From Bradyrhizobium tropiciagri (GTDB taxonomy: Bacteria; Pseudomonadota; Alphaproteobacteria; Rhizobiales; Xanthobacteraceae), in the NCBI RefSeq assembly GCF_018130545.1, contig NZ_JAFCKF010000006.1:1-64000 (forward strand): a DNA stretch of 64,000 nucleotides, given 5' to 3'. Position 1 is the stretch's first letter; the number at the start of each line of letters is the position of its first letter. The notes below the pieces were generated by a model that saw only the letters and a list, made by a program, of their open reading frames with translations, ran no database searches and was not told the origin of the DNA. The position numbers were made by a program, and so were the translations under genes. Below, piece by piece: positions 7,646 to 16,553 of this stretch.

Positions 7646-8869
7646 TCAGCGCGGAATCTGCCGCCAATCCTCGGAAGCTGACGCAAGCCGGCCGCCGACC
7701 GCGCGAATGTCCTTGTAGGACATGGTCCCGCTCTGGCCGCTCTTCGGCGGCTTGCCGTCCATGAAGCCGCGCACCTCGTCGAGCAGTTGGCGGCGCACCC
7801 TGACGATCGCCTGGTCCGCCGAGCAGAGATATTCCTGCGAACGATCGACGATCGGACCCATGCTGACCATGACGACGAAATCCTCGATGACGATCTCGTG
7901 GAAGCCGGTGCTGTTGCCGGCATCCATGATCTGGCGGTTCTGTCCCCAATTGTTGCTTTGATCACCCGGCAGGCCGCCGGCCATCGGCCACTGGTTGGCG
8001 CGCTGCACTTTGCGCCAGGAATCCACCGGCTTCTCGGGATTATAGAAGATGTACCATTGGATCAGGTTCTCGTCGTCGATCGGCACCGCAATGATCGCGG
8101 TGCGATCCTGCTGCGGCCCGGAATAGATCGGCGCGATCAAGCCATAATAGGGCATCACGAACTCGGTGACGCGGGCGAGGCACGATCCATCCGGACCGGT
8201 GCGCAGCGCGGCGGCACGAAAGCCATAAGGCTTCTTCTCGAATTCGTAGCCCACTTCGGTGTTGACGCGGGTCGCGCCGAAATCGGTCGACGAGGTCGCG
8301 GTCCAGCTCTGGTGCAGCAGCGCGACGTGCGAGGAATCGATCGTAGCCTCGACGCCCTGCAACCAGTTGGCATTGAGCTCGATACCGGCCGTGTAGACCT
8401 GGTCCGGCGGCAAATCCATCCACTCGAAGTCGGGCGCCGGCGGTGCCGCGCCCTCACCGAGCCAGACCCAGATCAGCCCGGCGCCTTCGCGCACCGGATA
8501 GGCTTTCGCCCGGACGGTCCTGGCGAATTCCCTGGGGTTGTTCGGCTCGTTGGGAACATCGAGCACCTCGCCATCGGCCTTGATCTTCCAGCCGTGGAAC
8601 AGGCAGGTCAGCGAGCAATCATCGACCCGCGCCAGCGCCAGCGACGCGCCGCGGTGCGGACAGGCTTCGTCGAGGAAGCCGACAGTGCCGTCCTTGCCCC
8701 TGAACGCCACGAAGTTGCGGCCGAACAGCTTGACGCGAACCGGCGCCTCGCCCTTGCGCACGCGCACCGAGAGCACGGCCGGCAGCCAGTAATGCTGCCG
8801 CAGCATGCGTCCCATCGGCGCGTCACCCGTGACGCGGCACAGCAATTCATTCTCTTCCCTCGTGACCAT
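7646..8869 (-). CDS. Rieske non-haem iron oxygenase, large subunit (phthalate-dioxygenase-like group)
   Basis: A 407-residue terminal oxygenase. The Rieske cluster ligands are C70-x-H72 and C89-x2-H92 (CPHRG and CLFHGW). The mononuclear iron site is visible as D178-SS-H181-x4-H186. The single-subunit form and the start (EENELLCRVTGDAP) resemble the phthalate 4,5-dioxygenase/3-chlorobenzoate dioxygenase group, which hydroxylates or dealkylates carboxylated aromatics. No small subunit is encoded nearby, as expected for that group. It is the first gene of the leftward oxygenase-ferredoxin-reductase operon, behind a promoter with the CTTCCTAGGAAG palindrome. The product probably enters the adjacent protocatechuate pathway, but the true substrate is unknown. 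Confidence 0.85.
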   Translation of the reverse strand: MVTREENELLCRVTGDAPMGRMLRQHYWLPAVLSVRVRKGEAPVRVKLFGRNFVAFRGKDGTVGFLDEACPHRGASLALARVDDCSLTCLFHGWKIKADGEVLDVPNEPNNPREFARTVRAKAYPVREGAGLIWVWLGEGAAPPAPDFEWMDLPPDQVYTAGIELNANWLQGVEATIDSSHVALLHQSWTATSSTDFGATRVNTEVGYEFEKKPYGFRAAALRTGPDGSCLARVTEFVMPYYGLIAPIYSGPQQDRTAIIAVPIDDENLIQWYIFYNPEKPVDSWRKVQRANQWPMAGGLPGDQSNNWGQNRQIMDAGNSTGFHEIVIEDFVVMVSMGPIVDRSQEYLCSADQAIVRVRRQLLDEVRGFMDGKPPKSGQSGTMSYKDIRAVGGRLASASEDWRQIPR

Positions 8870-8912
8870 CGCGAAACCTCCCTGGTTGACGCTTTCGACG
8901 TTCTTCGCCTAA

Positions 8913-8962
8913 TATCTTCCTAGGAAGATTATTGTCAAGATATCTTCTGAGGAAGCTATATC
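8913..8962. promoter_or_regulatory. Bidirectional promoter with two copies of the probable MarR operator
   Basis: Leftward, TTGACA (8937-8932) is followed by 17 bases and ATATTA, with the perfect 16-base palindrome ATCTTCCTAGGAAGAT (8914-8929) filling most of the spacer. Rightward, an imperfect copy, CTTCTGAGGAAG (8944-8955), lies just before a TATATC -10-like box (8957-8962) for the SDR gene. The palindrome centres are 28 bases apart. The strong site matches 5183-5196, including its position relative to the TTGACA box, so the three transcription units are probably co-repressed. Confidence 0.7.
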
Positions 8963-8972
8963 GGGAGATCAC

Positions 8973-9848
8973 ATGACCAAGGGACGCCTCAGGGATCGCA
9001 TTGTGCTGGTGACGGGAGGAAGCCGCGGGGTCGGCAAGGGCGTCGCCATCGGCCTGGCCGAGGCCGGCGCGACGGTGATCGTCACGGCACGGACGCGCAA
9101 CAGCGGCGGATCGGAATGGCCGGGCTCGCTCGACGAGACCATCGCCGCGATCGATGCGGCGGGCGGCCGCGGCATCGGGCTGCTATGCGATCATTCCGAC
9201 GACGGATCGGTGAAAGAGATCTTCGATCTGGTCCGACGCGACCACGGCCGGCTCGACGTGCTCGTCAACAATGTGTTCGCGGCGCCCAACGTGATGCCGG
9301 TGAATGTGCCGTTCTGGCAGCTCCCCGCCTCGCTATGGGACACCATGCATCGCGTCGGCCTGCGTTCGCATTTCGTCGCCAGCCAGTTCGCAGTGCCGCT
9401 GATGCTGCCGCAAGGGCGCGGCTTGATCGTCAACACGTCGTCGGGCGGCGGCATCCGCTACACGTTCAACGTTCCGTTCGGCGTGCAGAAATCAGGCGTC
9501 GACCGGATGGCGCGCGACATGGCGCATGAGCTGCAGCCGTTCGGCATCGCCGCAGTGTCGATCTGGCCCGGCTACATCAAGAGCGAGAAGCTTGCGGCGC
9601 AGCCCGACCGGGTGCCACCGGCGCTTGCCAGGCTGATCGCCGAACGCGGCGAGACGCCGGTATTCGCGGGACGCGCGGTGGCGGCACTTGCGGCCGATCC
9701 CGGCGTGATGGCCAAGAGCGGCCAGATCCTGCTCGCCTCGGAGCTGGCGGCCGAATACGGCTTCACCGATATCGACGGCAAGGTCCCACCACCGCCGAGC
9801 CGCGATCCCGCGCCGCTCTCGGTGTTCAGGCCGACCGTCATGCCTTGA
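8973..9848 (+). CDS. Short-chain dehydrogenase/reductase family protein lacking the usual catalytic Tyr
   Basis: A 291-residue Rossmann-fold protein with the nucleotide motif TGGSRGVGKG near residue 15, LVNNVF (NNAG equivalent) and the catalytic-region SSGGG. The Y-x3-K motif reads F-GVQ-K, confirmed from the codon ttc, so the general-acid tyrosine is replaced by phenylalanine. A Tyr lies six residues earlier and might substitute. The gene is divergent from the Rieske oxygenase across a shared operator region, which suggests a role after ring hydroxylation, for example on a dihydrodiol or aldehyde. With the Tyr missing it could instead be a non-canonical or inactive SDR. A GGGAG site precedes the ATG. 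Confidence 0.82.
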   Translation: MTKGRLRDRIVLVTGGSRGVGKGVAIGLAEAGATVIVTARTRNSGGSEWPGSLDETIAAIDAAGGRGIGLLCDHSDDGSVKEIFDLVRRDHGRLDVLVNNVFAAPNVMPVNVPFWQLPASLWDTMHRVGLRSHFVASQFAVPLMLPQGRGLIVNTSSGGGIRYTFNVPFGVQKSGVDRMARDMAHELQPFGIAAVSIWPGYIKSEKLAAQPDRVPPALARLIAERGETPVFAGRAVAALAADPGVMAKSGQILLASELAAEYGFTDIDGKVPPPPSRDPAPLSVFRPTVMP

Positions 9849-9861
9849 TCAGGGCGACCAG

Positions 9862-10461
9862 CTAGACGTCGAAGAACACGGTCTCGTTGTCGCCCTGCAG
9901 ATGGACGTCGAAGGTGTAGGTGCTGGCTGCACCGGCCTTCTTCGCAATCAACGTCGCCCGGCGATCGGCCGGCACCAGGGCGAGTACGGAATCGCCGGCG
10001 TTGCCGGCTTCGTCGTCGAAATAGATCCTTGTGTAGAGATGCAGCAGCATGCCGCGCGCGAACACCGCGAGCGCAATGTGCGGCGCCTGCGGTTTGCCGT
10101 CGGCATCCGGCACCACGCCGGGCTTGATGGTGTCGAACGCGTAAGCGCCGCTCTTGTCGGTTCCGGCGCGGCCGAAACCTTTGAAGCTTGAGTTCGGCAG
10201 CGCGCGCGTGTCCTGCGGGTCGGAGAAGCGGCCTTGCGCGTCGGCCTGCCAGATCTCCAGCATGCAGTCCGGGATCACGGCGCCGTCGCCGTCATAGACC
10301 TTGCCTTCGATCCGGATGCGTTCGCCGGATGTATCCGGTGTCAGCAGGTTGTTGGTGAAGGCGTCGTTCCAATCATACTCGCCGTTCGGCGTCAGGCCGT
10401 ACTTGAAGTAGGGACCGACGGTTTGCGAGGGCGTAACTCCATCAGGACGCGGGTTCGACAC
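9862..10461 (-). CDS. pcaG: Protocatechuate 3,4-dioxygenase, alpha subunit
   Basis: A 199-residue intradiol dioxygenase alpha subunit, recognised by TPSQTVGPYFKYGL at the start, IEGKVYDGDGAVIPDCMLEIWQA in the core and HLQGDNETVFFDV at the end. Alpha subunits form the alpha-beta pairs of the enzyme but do not hold the catalytic iron. The GTG start at 10461 abuts the TAA stop of pcaH with no spacing, so translation is coupled and stoichiometric. The enzyme opens protocatechuate to 3-carboxy-cis,cis-muconate in the beta-ketoadipate pathway. Confidence 0.95.
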   Translation of the reverse strand: MSNPRPDGVTPSQTVGPYFKYGLTPNGEYDWNDAFTNNLLTPDTSGERIRIEGKVYDGDGAVIPDCMLEIWQADAQGRFSDPQDTRALPNSSFKGFGRAGTDKSGAYAFDTIKPGVVPDADGKPQAPHIALAVFARGMLLHLYTRIYFDDEAGNAGDSVLALVPADRRATLIAKKAGAASTYTFDVHLQGDNETVFFDV

Positions 10462-11163
10462 TTACTTGGTCTCCATCGGCGTGGCGTTGCGGCCGCGCAG
10501 CACGATATCGAAGCGATAGCACAGCGCCCAATCCGGCTTGGTGTTGTCGAGATCGAACGACGAGATCATCCGGGAGCGCGCCTTCGCGTCGGTCACCGAG
10601 TTGAAGATCGGATCGAACGGAAACAGCGGATCGCCGGGGAAATACATCTGCGTCACCAGACGCGAGACGAAGGCATGGCCGAACACCGAGAAGTGGATAT
10701 GCGCGGGCCGCCAGGCATTGTGGTGATTGCCCCAGGGATAGGCGCCGGGCTTGATGGTGATGAACTTGTAATAGCCCTTGTCGTCGGATTGCGTGCGACC
10801 GGCGCCGGTGAAGTTCGGATCGAGCGGCGCCGGATGCTGGTCGACGACGTGGATATAGCGGCCGCAGGCATTGGCCTGCCACAGCTCGACCAGCGTGTTC
10901 GGTACGCCGCGGCCGTCCTCATCCAGCACGTGACCGTGCACGATGATGCGCTCGCCGAGCGGCTCGCCCTTGGCCTGGACGGTGAGGTCGTTGTCGTGCG
11001 CGCGCACCGTCTCATGACCATAGACCGGCCCGGTCAGCTCCGAGAGCGTGTGCCGCATCGGGATCAGCGGCTTCTGCGGCGAGCGTTTCACGGTCGAGCG
11101 ATAATCCGGCGACAGTCGCGCCGGATGGGCTGCGAGCGATTGCAGCGGATACAACAGGGTCAT
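10462..11163 (-). CDS. pcaH: Protocatechuate 3,4-dioxygenase, beta subunit
   Basis: A 233-residue catalytic beta subunit. The Fe(III) ligands are visible as a Tyr in the GAYPWGN stretch with the HIH pair in RPAHIHFSVFG, and a further Tyr upstream near GRYIHVVDQHPAP. The ATG at 11163 follows a perfect GGAGG site; an upstream extension of the frame lacks one. It lies directly before pcaG in the same unit. A second, partly near-identical pcaH begins at 212 and runs off the left edge. Confidence 0.95.
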   Translation of the reverse strand: MTLLYPLQSLAAHPARLSPDYRSTVKRSPQKPLIPMRHTLSELTGPVYGHETVRAHDNDLTVQAKGEPLGERIIVHGHVLDEDGRGVPNTLVELWQANACGRYIHVVDQHPAPLDPNFTGAGRTQSDDKGYYKFITIKPGAYPWGNHHNAWRPAHIHFSVFGHAFVSRLVTQMYFPGDPLFPFDPIFNSVTDAKARSRMISSFDLDNTKPDWALCYRFDIVLRGRNATPMETK

Positions 11164-11210
11164 GGCGAATTCCTCCGCGGCCCACGCGCCCGGTGAGCTC
11201 ACATCAGATC

Positions 11211-11237
11211 ATTATAGCGCATAACCAAATTGGGGAA
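11211..11237 (-). promoter_or_regulatory. Probable pcaHG promoter with a PcaQ-like box
   Basis: On the minus strand a perfect TATAAT (11216-11211) lies 47 bases before the pcaH ATG, with no good -35 hexamer at the right distance. In its place is GGTTAT (11226-11221), equal to one half of the ATAACC-N4-GGTTAA box described for the LysR activator PcaQ in rhizobia; the other half matches poorly. A weak -35 replaced by an activator site fits inducible pca control. No pcaQ gene lies in the window. Confidence 0.45.
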
Positions 11238-11268
11238 GGGCTGTTTTCAGTCCTTCCAAGCGATTGAA

Positions 11269-12477
11269 TCAGCTCAGCTTTTCGATCGCGACCGCAACAC
11301 CTTGGCCGACGCCGACGCACATAGTTGCCAAGGCAAGCTTCCCGCCCCGCTTCTCCATGCCGTGAACGGCGGTCAGAACCAGCCGCGCGCCGCTCATGCC
11401 GAGCGGGTGGCCGAGCGCGATCGCTCCGCCATGCGGATTGACGAAATCGGCATCTTCCTTGACGCCGAGCTGGCGCAGGCAGGCGATGCCCTGCGAGGCG
11501 AAGGCCTCGTTGAGCTCGATCAGATCGAAGTCCGACACCTTGATGCCGAGACGCTCGACCAGCTTCTTCGTCGCCGGCACCGGGCCGATGCCCATGATGC
11601 GCGGCGGCACCGCAGCCGAGGCAAGGCCGAGGATCTTTGCGCGCGGCGTCAGGCCGTGCTTCTTCACCGCGGCCTCCGAGGCGAGGATCATCGCGGCGGC
11701 GCCGTCATTGACACCCGACGCGTTGCCCGCAGTCACCGTGCCCGGATTGCGCACGATCGGCTTCAACTTGGCGAGAGCTTCGAGCGTGGTCTCTGGACGC
11801 GGATGCTCGTCCTTGTCGACGGTGATGGGACCGGCCTTGCCGCCGGGCACCTGGATCGGGATGATCTCCTCGGCGAAATAGCCCGACGCGATCGCGGCGC
11901 CGGCGCGCTGCTGCGAGCGGATCGCCATCGCATCCTGATCGGCGCGCGAGACCTGGAATTCCTCTGCGACGTTCTCGCCGGTCTCCGGCATCGCATCGAC
12001 GCCGTACTGCGCCTTCATCAGCGGGTTGATGAAGCGCCAGCCGATCGTTGTGTCGTAGATGTCGGACGAGCGCGAGAAGGCTTCAGCGGCCTTGCCCATC
12101 ACGAACGGCGCACGCGTCATCGATTCGACGCCGCCCGCGATCGCGAAATCGATCTCACCGGCGCGGATGGCGCGGCCCGCGGCGCCGACCGCATCGAGGC
12201 CGGAGGCACAGAGCCGATTCAGGGTCTGGCCGGGAACCGACTCGGGCATGCCGGCGAGCAGCAGCGCCATGCGCGCGACGTTGCGGTTGTCTTCGCCGGC
12301 CTGGTTGGCGCAGCCGAAATAGACCTCGTCGACCTCGTTCCAATTGATCGTCGGGTGCCTGGCCATCAGCGCCTTGATCGGGGCCGCCGCGAGATCGTCG
12401 GCGCGCACCTTGGCGAGCGAACCGCCGAAACGGCCGATCGGGGTCCGGACGGCATCGCAAATGAACACATCACGCAT
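11269..12477 (-). CDS. pcaF: 3-oxoadipyl-CoA thiolase
   Basis: A 402-residue thiolase closely resembling PcaF/PaaJ, which split beta-ketoadipyl-CoA to succinyl-CoA and acetyl-CoA. The nucleophile Cys90 sits in NRLCASGLDA; the His is in NPHGGAIALGHPLG and the second Cys in ATMCVGVGQG. Subgroup features are GCANQAGEDNRNVARMA and the DTTIGWRF segment shared with PcaF/PaaJ. It is the last step of the protocatechuate pathway and lies 105 bases upstream of pcaH in the same direction. The intervening pathway genes are not in the window. Confidence 0.9.
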   Translation of the reverse strand: MRDVFICDAVRTPIGRFGGSLAKVRADDLAAAPIKALMARHPTINWNEVDEVYFGCANQAGEDNRNVARMALLLAGMPESVPGQTLNRLCASGLDAVGAAGRAIRAGEIDFAIAGGVESMTRAPFVMGKAAEAFSRSSDIYDTTIGWRFINPLMKAQYGVDAMPETGENVAEEFQVSRADQDAMAIRSQQRAGAAIASGYFAEEIIPIQVPGGKAGPITVDKDEHPRPETTLEALAKLKPIVRNPGTVTAGNASGVNDGAAAMILASEAAVKKHGLTPRAKILGLASAAVPPRIMGIGPVPATKKLVERLGIKVSDFDLIELNEAFASQGIACLRQLGVKEDADFVNPHGGAIALGHPLGMSGARLVLTAVHGMEKRGGKLALATMCVGVGQGVAVAIEKLS

Positions 12478-12691
12478 TGAATCTCTCCCTGAATGCCGCG
12501 ACTTAGGCGCTGGATCGGCTGGAACTTGAGGGCAGTTTTAGGAGTGTGCCCGCGGCAGGTCAATTGACGCCGCTGCACGGTATGCGCGCATTGCCGTGAT
12601 GCCTTGTCATATCTTAGCCCGTGGACAGGGTGGAAAACCCTCCTCTCGCGGATAGGACCGCCCGGCGAAATTTTGTAGTTTCCGCCCCCTC

Positions 12692-15418
12692 ATGACCATT
12701 CAGCAGCCCATCCCCGTTCCGCCCGAAGCCACTCCCGCCGAGGCGCCGTCGCGCGTCACGCCGATGATGGAACAGTACCTGGAGATCAAGGCCGCCCATC
12801 CCGGCCTGCTGCTGTTCTACCGGATGGGCGATTTCTACGAACTGTTCTTCGAGGATGCCGAGATCGCCTCCAAGACGCTCGGCATCGTGCTGACCAAGCG
12901 CGGCAAGCATCAGGGCATGGACATCCCGATGTGCGGCGTGCCGGTCGAACGCTCCGAGGACTATTTGCATCGCCTGATCGGCGCCGGCCACCGCGTCGCG
13001 GTGTGCGAGCAGACCGAAAATCCCGCCAAGGCCAAGGCCCGCGGCAACAAGAGCGTGGTTCGCCGCGGCGTGGTGCGGCTGGTGACGCCGGGCACCCTGA
13101 CCGAAGACACGCTGCTCGACGCCCGCACCAACAATTATTTGATCGCGATCGCGCGCGCCCGCGGTTCGGCCGGCGCGGATCGTCTTGGGCTTGCCTGGAT
13201 CGACATCTCGACCTCCGAATTCATGGTGACCGAGTGCGCGACATCAGAGCTCGCGGCGACGCTGGCGCGGATCAATCCGAACGAGGCGATCGTCACCGAC
13301 GCGCTCTACAGCGACAATGAGCTGGCGCCGACCTTGCGCGAGCTGCCGTCGGTGACGCCGCTGACCCGCGACGTGTTCGACAGCGCCACCGCCGAGCGGC
13401 GGCTGTGCGACTATTTTGCGGTCGCGACCATGGATGGCCTGTCCGCGATGTCGCGGCTCGAGGCGACCGCCGCGGCCGCCGCCGTCACCTATATCGACCG
13501 CACGCAAGTGGGAAAGCGTCCGCCGCTGTCGCCGCCGGCGCGCGAGGCTGCCGGCACCACGATGGCGATCGACCCGGCGACCCGCGCCAATCTCGAATTG
13601 ACGCGGACGCTGGCCGGCGAGCGCCGCGGCTCGCTGCTCGATGCGATCGATTGCACCGTGACAGCGGCAGGCTCGCGCCTGTTGGCGCAGCGCCTTGCCG
13701 CACCGCTCACCGACGTTGCCGTGATCGCGCGGCGGCTCGATGCCGTGTCGGCTTTCGTCGCGGATTCCGCCGCGCGCGAGGACGTCAGGACCGTGCTGCG
13801 CGCTGCGCCCGACATGTCGCGCGCGCTGGCGCGGCTCTCGGTCGGCCGCGGCGGCCCGCGCGACCTCGCGAGCCTGCGCGACGGCATCCTTGCCGCCGAC
13901 CAGGCGCTGGAGCTGCTGGCCCAGCTTGCCGATCCGCCGGCCGAGGTTTCGACCGTGATGGCGGCCTTGCGACGCCCCTCGCGCGACCTGGTGCGGGAAT
14001 TCTCGCGCGCATTGAGCGAGCAATTGCCGCTGATCAAGCGCGACGGCGGCTTCGTGCGCGAGGGCTATGAAGCCGCGCTCGACGAAAGCCGCAATCTGCG
14101 CGATGCCTCGCGCCTCGTCGTCGCCGCGATGCAGGCGCGCTATGCCGAGGACACCGGCATCAAGACGCTGAAGATCCGGCACAACAACGTGCTCGGCTAT
14201 TTCGTCGAGGTCACCGCACAGCACGGCGACAAGCTGTTCGCGCCGCCGCTCAATGCGACCTTCATCCACCGCCAGACGCTCGCCGGGCAGGTCCGCTTCA
14301 CCACCGCAGAGCTCGGCGAGACCGAGGCCAAGATCGCCAATGCCGGCGATCGCGCGCTCAACCTCGAGCTCGAGATCTTCGAACGGTTGAGCGCGATGGC
14401 GCTCGCGGCCAGCGACGATCTGCGCAACGCCGCACATGCCTTCGCGATGCTCGATGTTGCGACCTCATTGGCGAAGCTCGCGATCGACGACAATTATGTG
14501 CGGCCCGACGTCGATGGCTCGCTCGGCTTTGCGATCGAGGGCGGCCGGCATCCGGTCGTCGAGCAGGCGCTGAAGCGCGACGGCCAGCCGTTCATCGCCA
14601 ATGCCTGCGACCTGTCGCCGACGCCCGCACAAAAATCCGGCCAGCTCTGGCTGATCACCGGTCCGAACATGGCCGGTAAGTCGACCTTCCTGCGTCAGAA
14701 TGCGCTGATCGCGCTCTTGGCGCAGATCGGCTCCTACGTGCCGGCGTCGCGCGCGCGGCTCGGCATCGTCGACCGGCTGTTCTCGCGCGTCGGTGCCGCC
14801 GACGACCTGGCGCGGGGACGCTCGACCTTCATGGTCGAGATGGTCGAGACCGCCGTGATCCTCAATCAGGCGAGCGAGCGGTCGCTGGTGATCCTCGACG
14901 AGATCGGTCGCGGCACCGCGACCTTCGACGGCCTATCGATCGCCTGGGCCGCGATCGAGCATCTGCATGAAAGCAACCGCTGCCGCACGCTGTTTGCCAC
15001 CCACTATCACGAGCTGACGGCGCTCTCGGCGAAGCTGCCGCGGATGTTCAACGCGACGGTGCGGGTCAAGGAATGGCAGGGCGACGTCGTGTTCCTGCAC
15101 GAGGTGCTGCCGGGCTCGGCCGACCGTTCCTACGGCATCCAGGTCGCCAAGCTCGCCGGTCTGCCGCCCGCCGTGATCACGCGCGCCAAATCGGTGCTGG
15201 CGAAACTGGAGGCCCAGGACCGCGGCCAGACTGCGCGCGCGTTGGCCGACGACCTGCCGCTGTTCGCCGTCCCCTCCCGCGCCGCCGCCGAGGACAAGCC
15301 GCCGAGCGATGCGGACCTGCTGGTCGAAGCCGTGAAGGCGCTGCACCCGGACGAAATGTCGCCGCGCGAGGCGCTGGATGCGCTCTATGCGCTGCGGGCG
15401 AAGCTGCCGAAGCAGTAG
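12692..15418 (+). CDS. mutS: DNA mismatch repair protein MutS
   Basis: A 908-residue MutS. The N-terminal mismatch-recognition domain includes [15 protein letters not shown] (the Phe-x-Glu that probes the mismatch). Core and clamp domains follow. The ATPase domain has Walker [10 protein letters not shown] near residue 655, the Walker B region [10 protein letters not shown] and THYHELT. The C-terminal stretch ends with a short tetramerisation-like helix. Length is typical for alphaproteobacteria. The ATG at 12692 has no strong ribosome site, but the following residues precede the conserved domain by a normal distance. It is divergent from pcaF. Confidence 0.97.
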   Translation: MTIQQPIPVPPEATPAEAPSRVTPMMEQYLEIKAAHPGLLLFYRMGDFYELFFEDAEIASKTLGIVLTKRGKHQGMDIPMCGVPVERSEDYLHRLIGAGHRVAVCEQTENPAKAKARGNKSVVRRGVVRLVTPGTLTEDTLLDARTNNYLIAIARARGSAGADRLGLAWIDISTSEFMVTECATSELAATLARINPNEAIVTDALYSDNELAPTLRELPSVTPLTRDVFDSATAERRLCDYFAVATMDGLSAMSRLEATAAAAAVTYIDRTQVGKRPPLSPPAREAAGTTMAIDPATRANLELTRTLAGERRGSLLDAIDCTVTAAGSRLLAQRLAAPLTDVAVIARRLDAVSAFVADSAAREDVRTVLRAAPDMSRALARLSVGRGGPRDLASLRDGILAADQALELLAQLADPPAEVSTVMAALRRPSRDLVREFSRALSEQLPLIKRDGGFVREGYEAALDESRNLRDASRLVVAAMQARYAEDTGIKTLKIRHNNVLGYFVEVTAQHGDKLFAPPLNATFIHRQTLAGQVRFTTAELGETEAKIANAGDRALNLELEIFERLSAMALAASDDLRNAAHAFAMLDVATSLAKLAIDDNYVRPDVDGSLGFAIEGGRHPVVEQALKRDGQPFIANACDLSPTPAQKSGQLWLITGPNMAGKSTFLRQNALIALLAQIGSYVPASRARLGIVDRLFSRVGAADDLARGRSTFMVEMVETAVILNQASERSLVILDEIGRGTATFDGLSIAWAAIEHLHESNRCRTLFATHYHELTALSAKLPRMFNATVRVKEWQGDVVFLHEVLPGSADRSYGIQVAKLAGLPPAVITRAKSVLAKLEAQDRGQTARALADDLPLFAVPSRAAAEDKPPSDADLLVEAVKALHPDEMSPREALDALYALRAKLPKQ

Positions 15419-15444
15419 GCGATCCGGCTTCCAACAACCAGGGA

Positions 15445-16548
15445 ATGCTGCCAAGCTGGGGCATGTTGTCGCCTGCTCGGTCCATCCTCTCGCCATTGCT
15501 TTTGGGTAAGCTCGCCGCTCTTGCAACGCGGCCAGCGACCAATCACGAATTGCACGACATCCTTACCGAACTCGCTACGCTGCCGGCACACCTTGTTGTG
15601 CGGGCTAGCCGGGAAATCGCGACCGTCGCAGGTCTTGGCCGGTGGCAGCCGGAAGAGCGGCCGCGCCAAGTCGTCCCATCCGACCAAGCGAGCCTTTTCC
15701 AGCAGATCAAAGACCGGTTCGTGCCGAAGCCGCCGCCCGTTTCCTTTCCGCCTGACCAAGAATTGCTCGTCGCAAATCGAGACTTCGCGTGGCTGTTCCT
15801 GTTTCACCCAAGTGGCTACCTCAGAGAGGCAGCGCTATGCCACATAGCGACACCGCCGAGCTCGCCCTTCTTCCTTGCGGCTCTTGCGTGGCGCCTGAAT
15901 GATTGGGTTGAGCCGATTCGTCGCGCCGCGATGGAATGTTTCAGCCGCGTTTCGGCAGACATCCCCGCTGCTATTGCCGCGGAGGCGGCCATCTACCTGC
16001 TTGAACGACGGTTCGTCTGGGGACGGTGGTCCGATGAGGTCGCAACTCTGGATCCGATATTCGCTCGCGGCGACGTCCTCGCGGCACTAGCGGCCGAACT
16101 TGAAAGACGCCCGACTGGCAGGCTGAGTGGCTGTCTTCGCTCCGCATTGCGATATCCCGGCATCGACCAACACTTGCCGCGACTGGCAACGGCCGCGATT
16201 CAGCCCCCAATTAGAGCCATCGCTTATCAGTGCCTGATATTGCGGAAGCTCAGCTGGCCGGTGGGATTCGACTGGGTCTGGCTCGACAAGGTATATGGCT
16301 TGCGACGACGCATCCCGAAGCTGGACAGTCGCGACATCGAAAGCGATCAGCTGCTCGCAGATCTCATCGCTAGGGGTATCCGCGACAAATCAGCATTTGT
16401 GCGGAAAATTGTCGCGGATGCAATGATCGCCGTGCGCTCTCAGGTAGCCGAAGAGGGTCCGTTGGTGGCTCTGTTGGCGAACGATCCAAACCCTGCCGTA
16501 CGATCGCGCGGTGATTTCTTGGTGAGGCACCCACGCTCGTCGCAATGA
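15445..16548 (+). CDS. HEAT-like repeat protein of unknown function, atypical composition
   Basis: About 367 residues, mostly alpha-helical, with spaced helical pairs such as GYLREAALCHIA, DWVEPIRRAAMECF and KSAFVRKIVADAMIAV that resemble HEAT repeats. No catalytic motif, signal peptide or membrane segment was seen. The ATG at 15445, 26 bases after the mutS stop, is the first in frame outside mutS; its ribosome site is poor. Base composition and codon use are visibly less GC-biased than in the flanking genes, which suggests acquisition by transfer. It might be cotranscribed with mutS or be a later insertion. Function unknown. Confidence 0.7.
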   Translation: MLPSWGMLSPARSILSPLLLGKLAALATRPATNHELHDILTELATLPAHLVVRASREIATVAGLGRWQPEERPRQVVPSDQASLFQQIKDRFVPKPPPVSFPPDQELLVANRDFAWLFLFHPSGYLREAALCHIATPPSSPFFLAALAWRLNDWVEPIRRAAMECFSRVSADIPAAIAAEAAIYLLERRFVWGRWSDEVATLDPIFARGDVLAALAAELERRPTGRLSGCLRSALRYPGIDQHLPRLATAAIQPPIRAIAYQCLILRKLSWPVGFDWVWLDKVYGLRRRIPKLDSRDIESDQLLADLIARGIRDKSAFVRKIVADAMIAVRSQVAEEGPLVALLANDPNPAVRSRGDFLVRHPRSSQ

Positions 16549-16553
16549 TGTGG

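Noticed and set aside
13244-14437. A 397-codon minus-strand frame inside mutS
   Set aside because: It is fully antisense to a clear MutS and rich in Arg/Gly/Ala without any motif.
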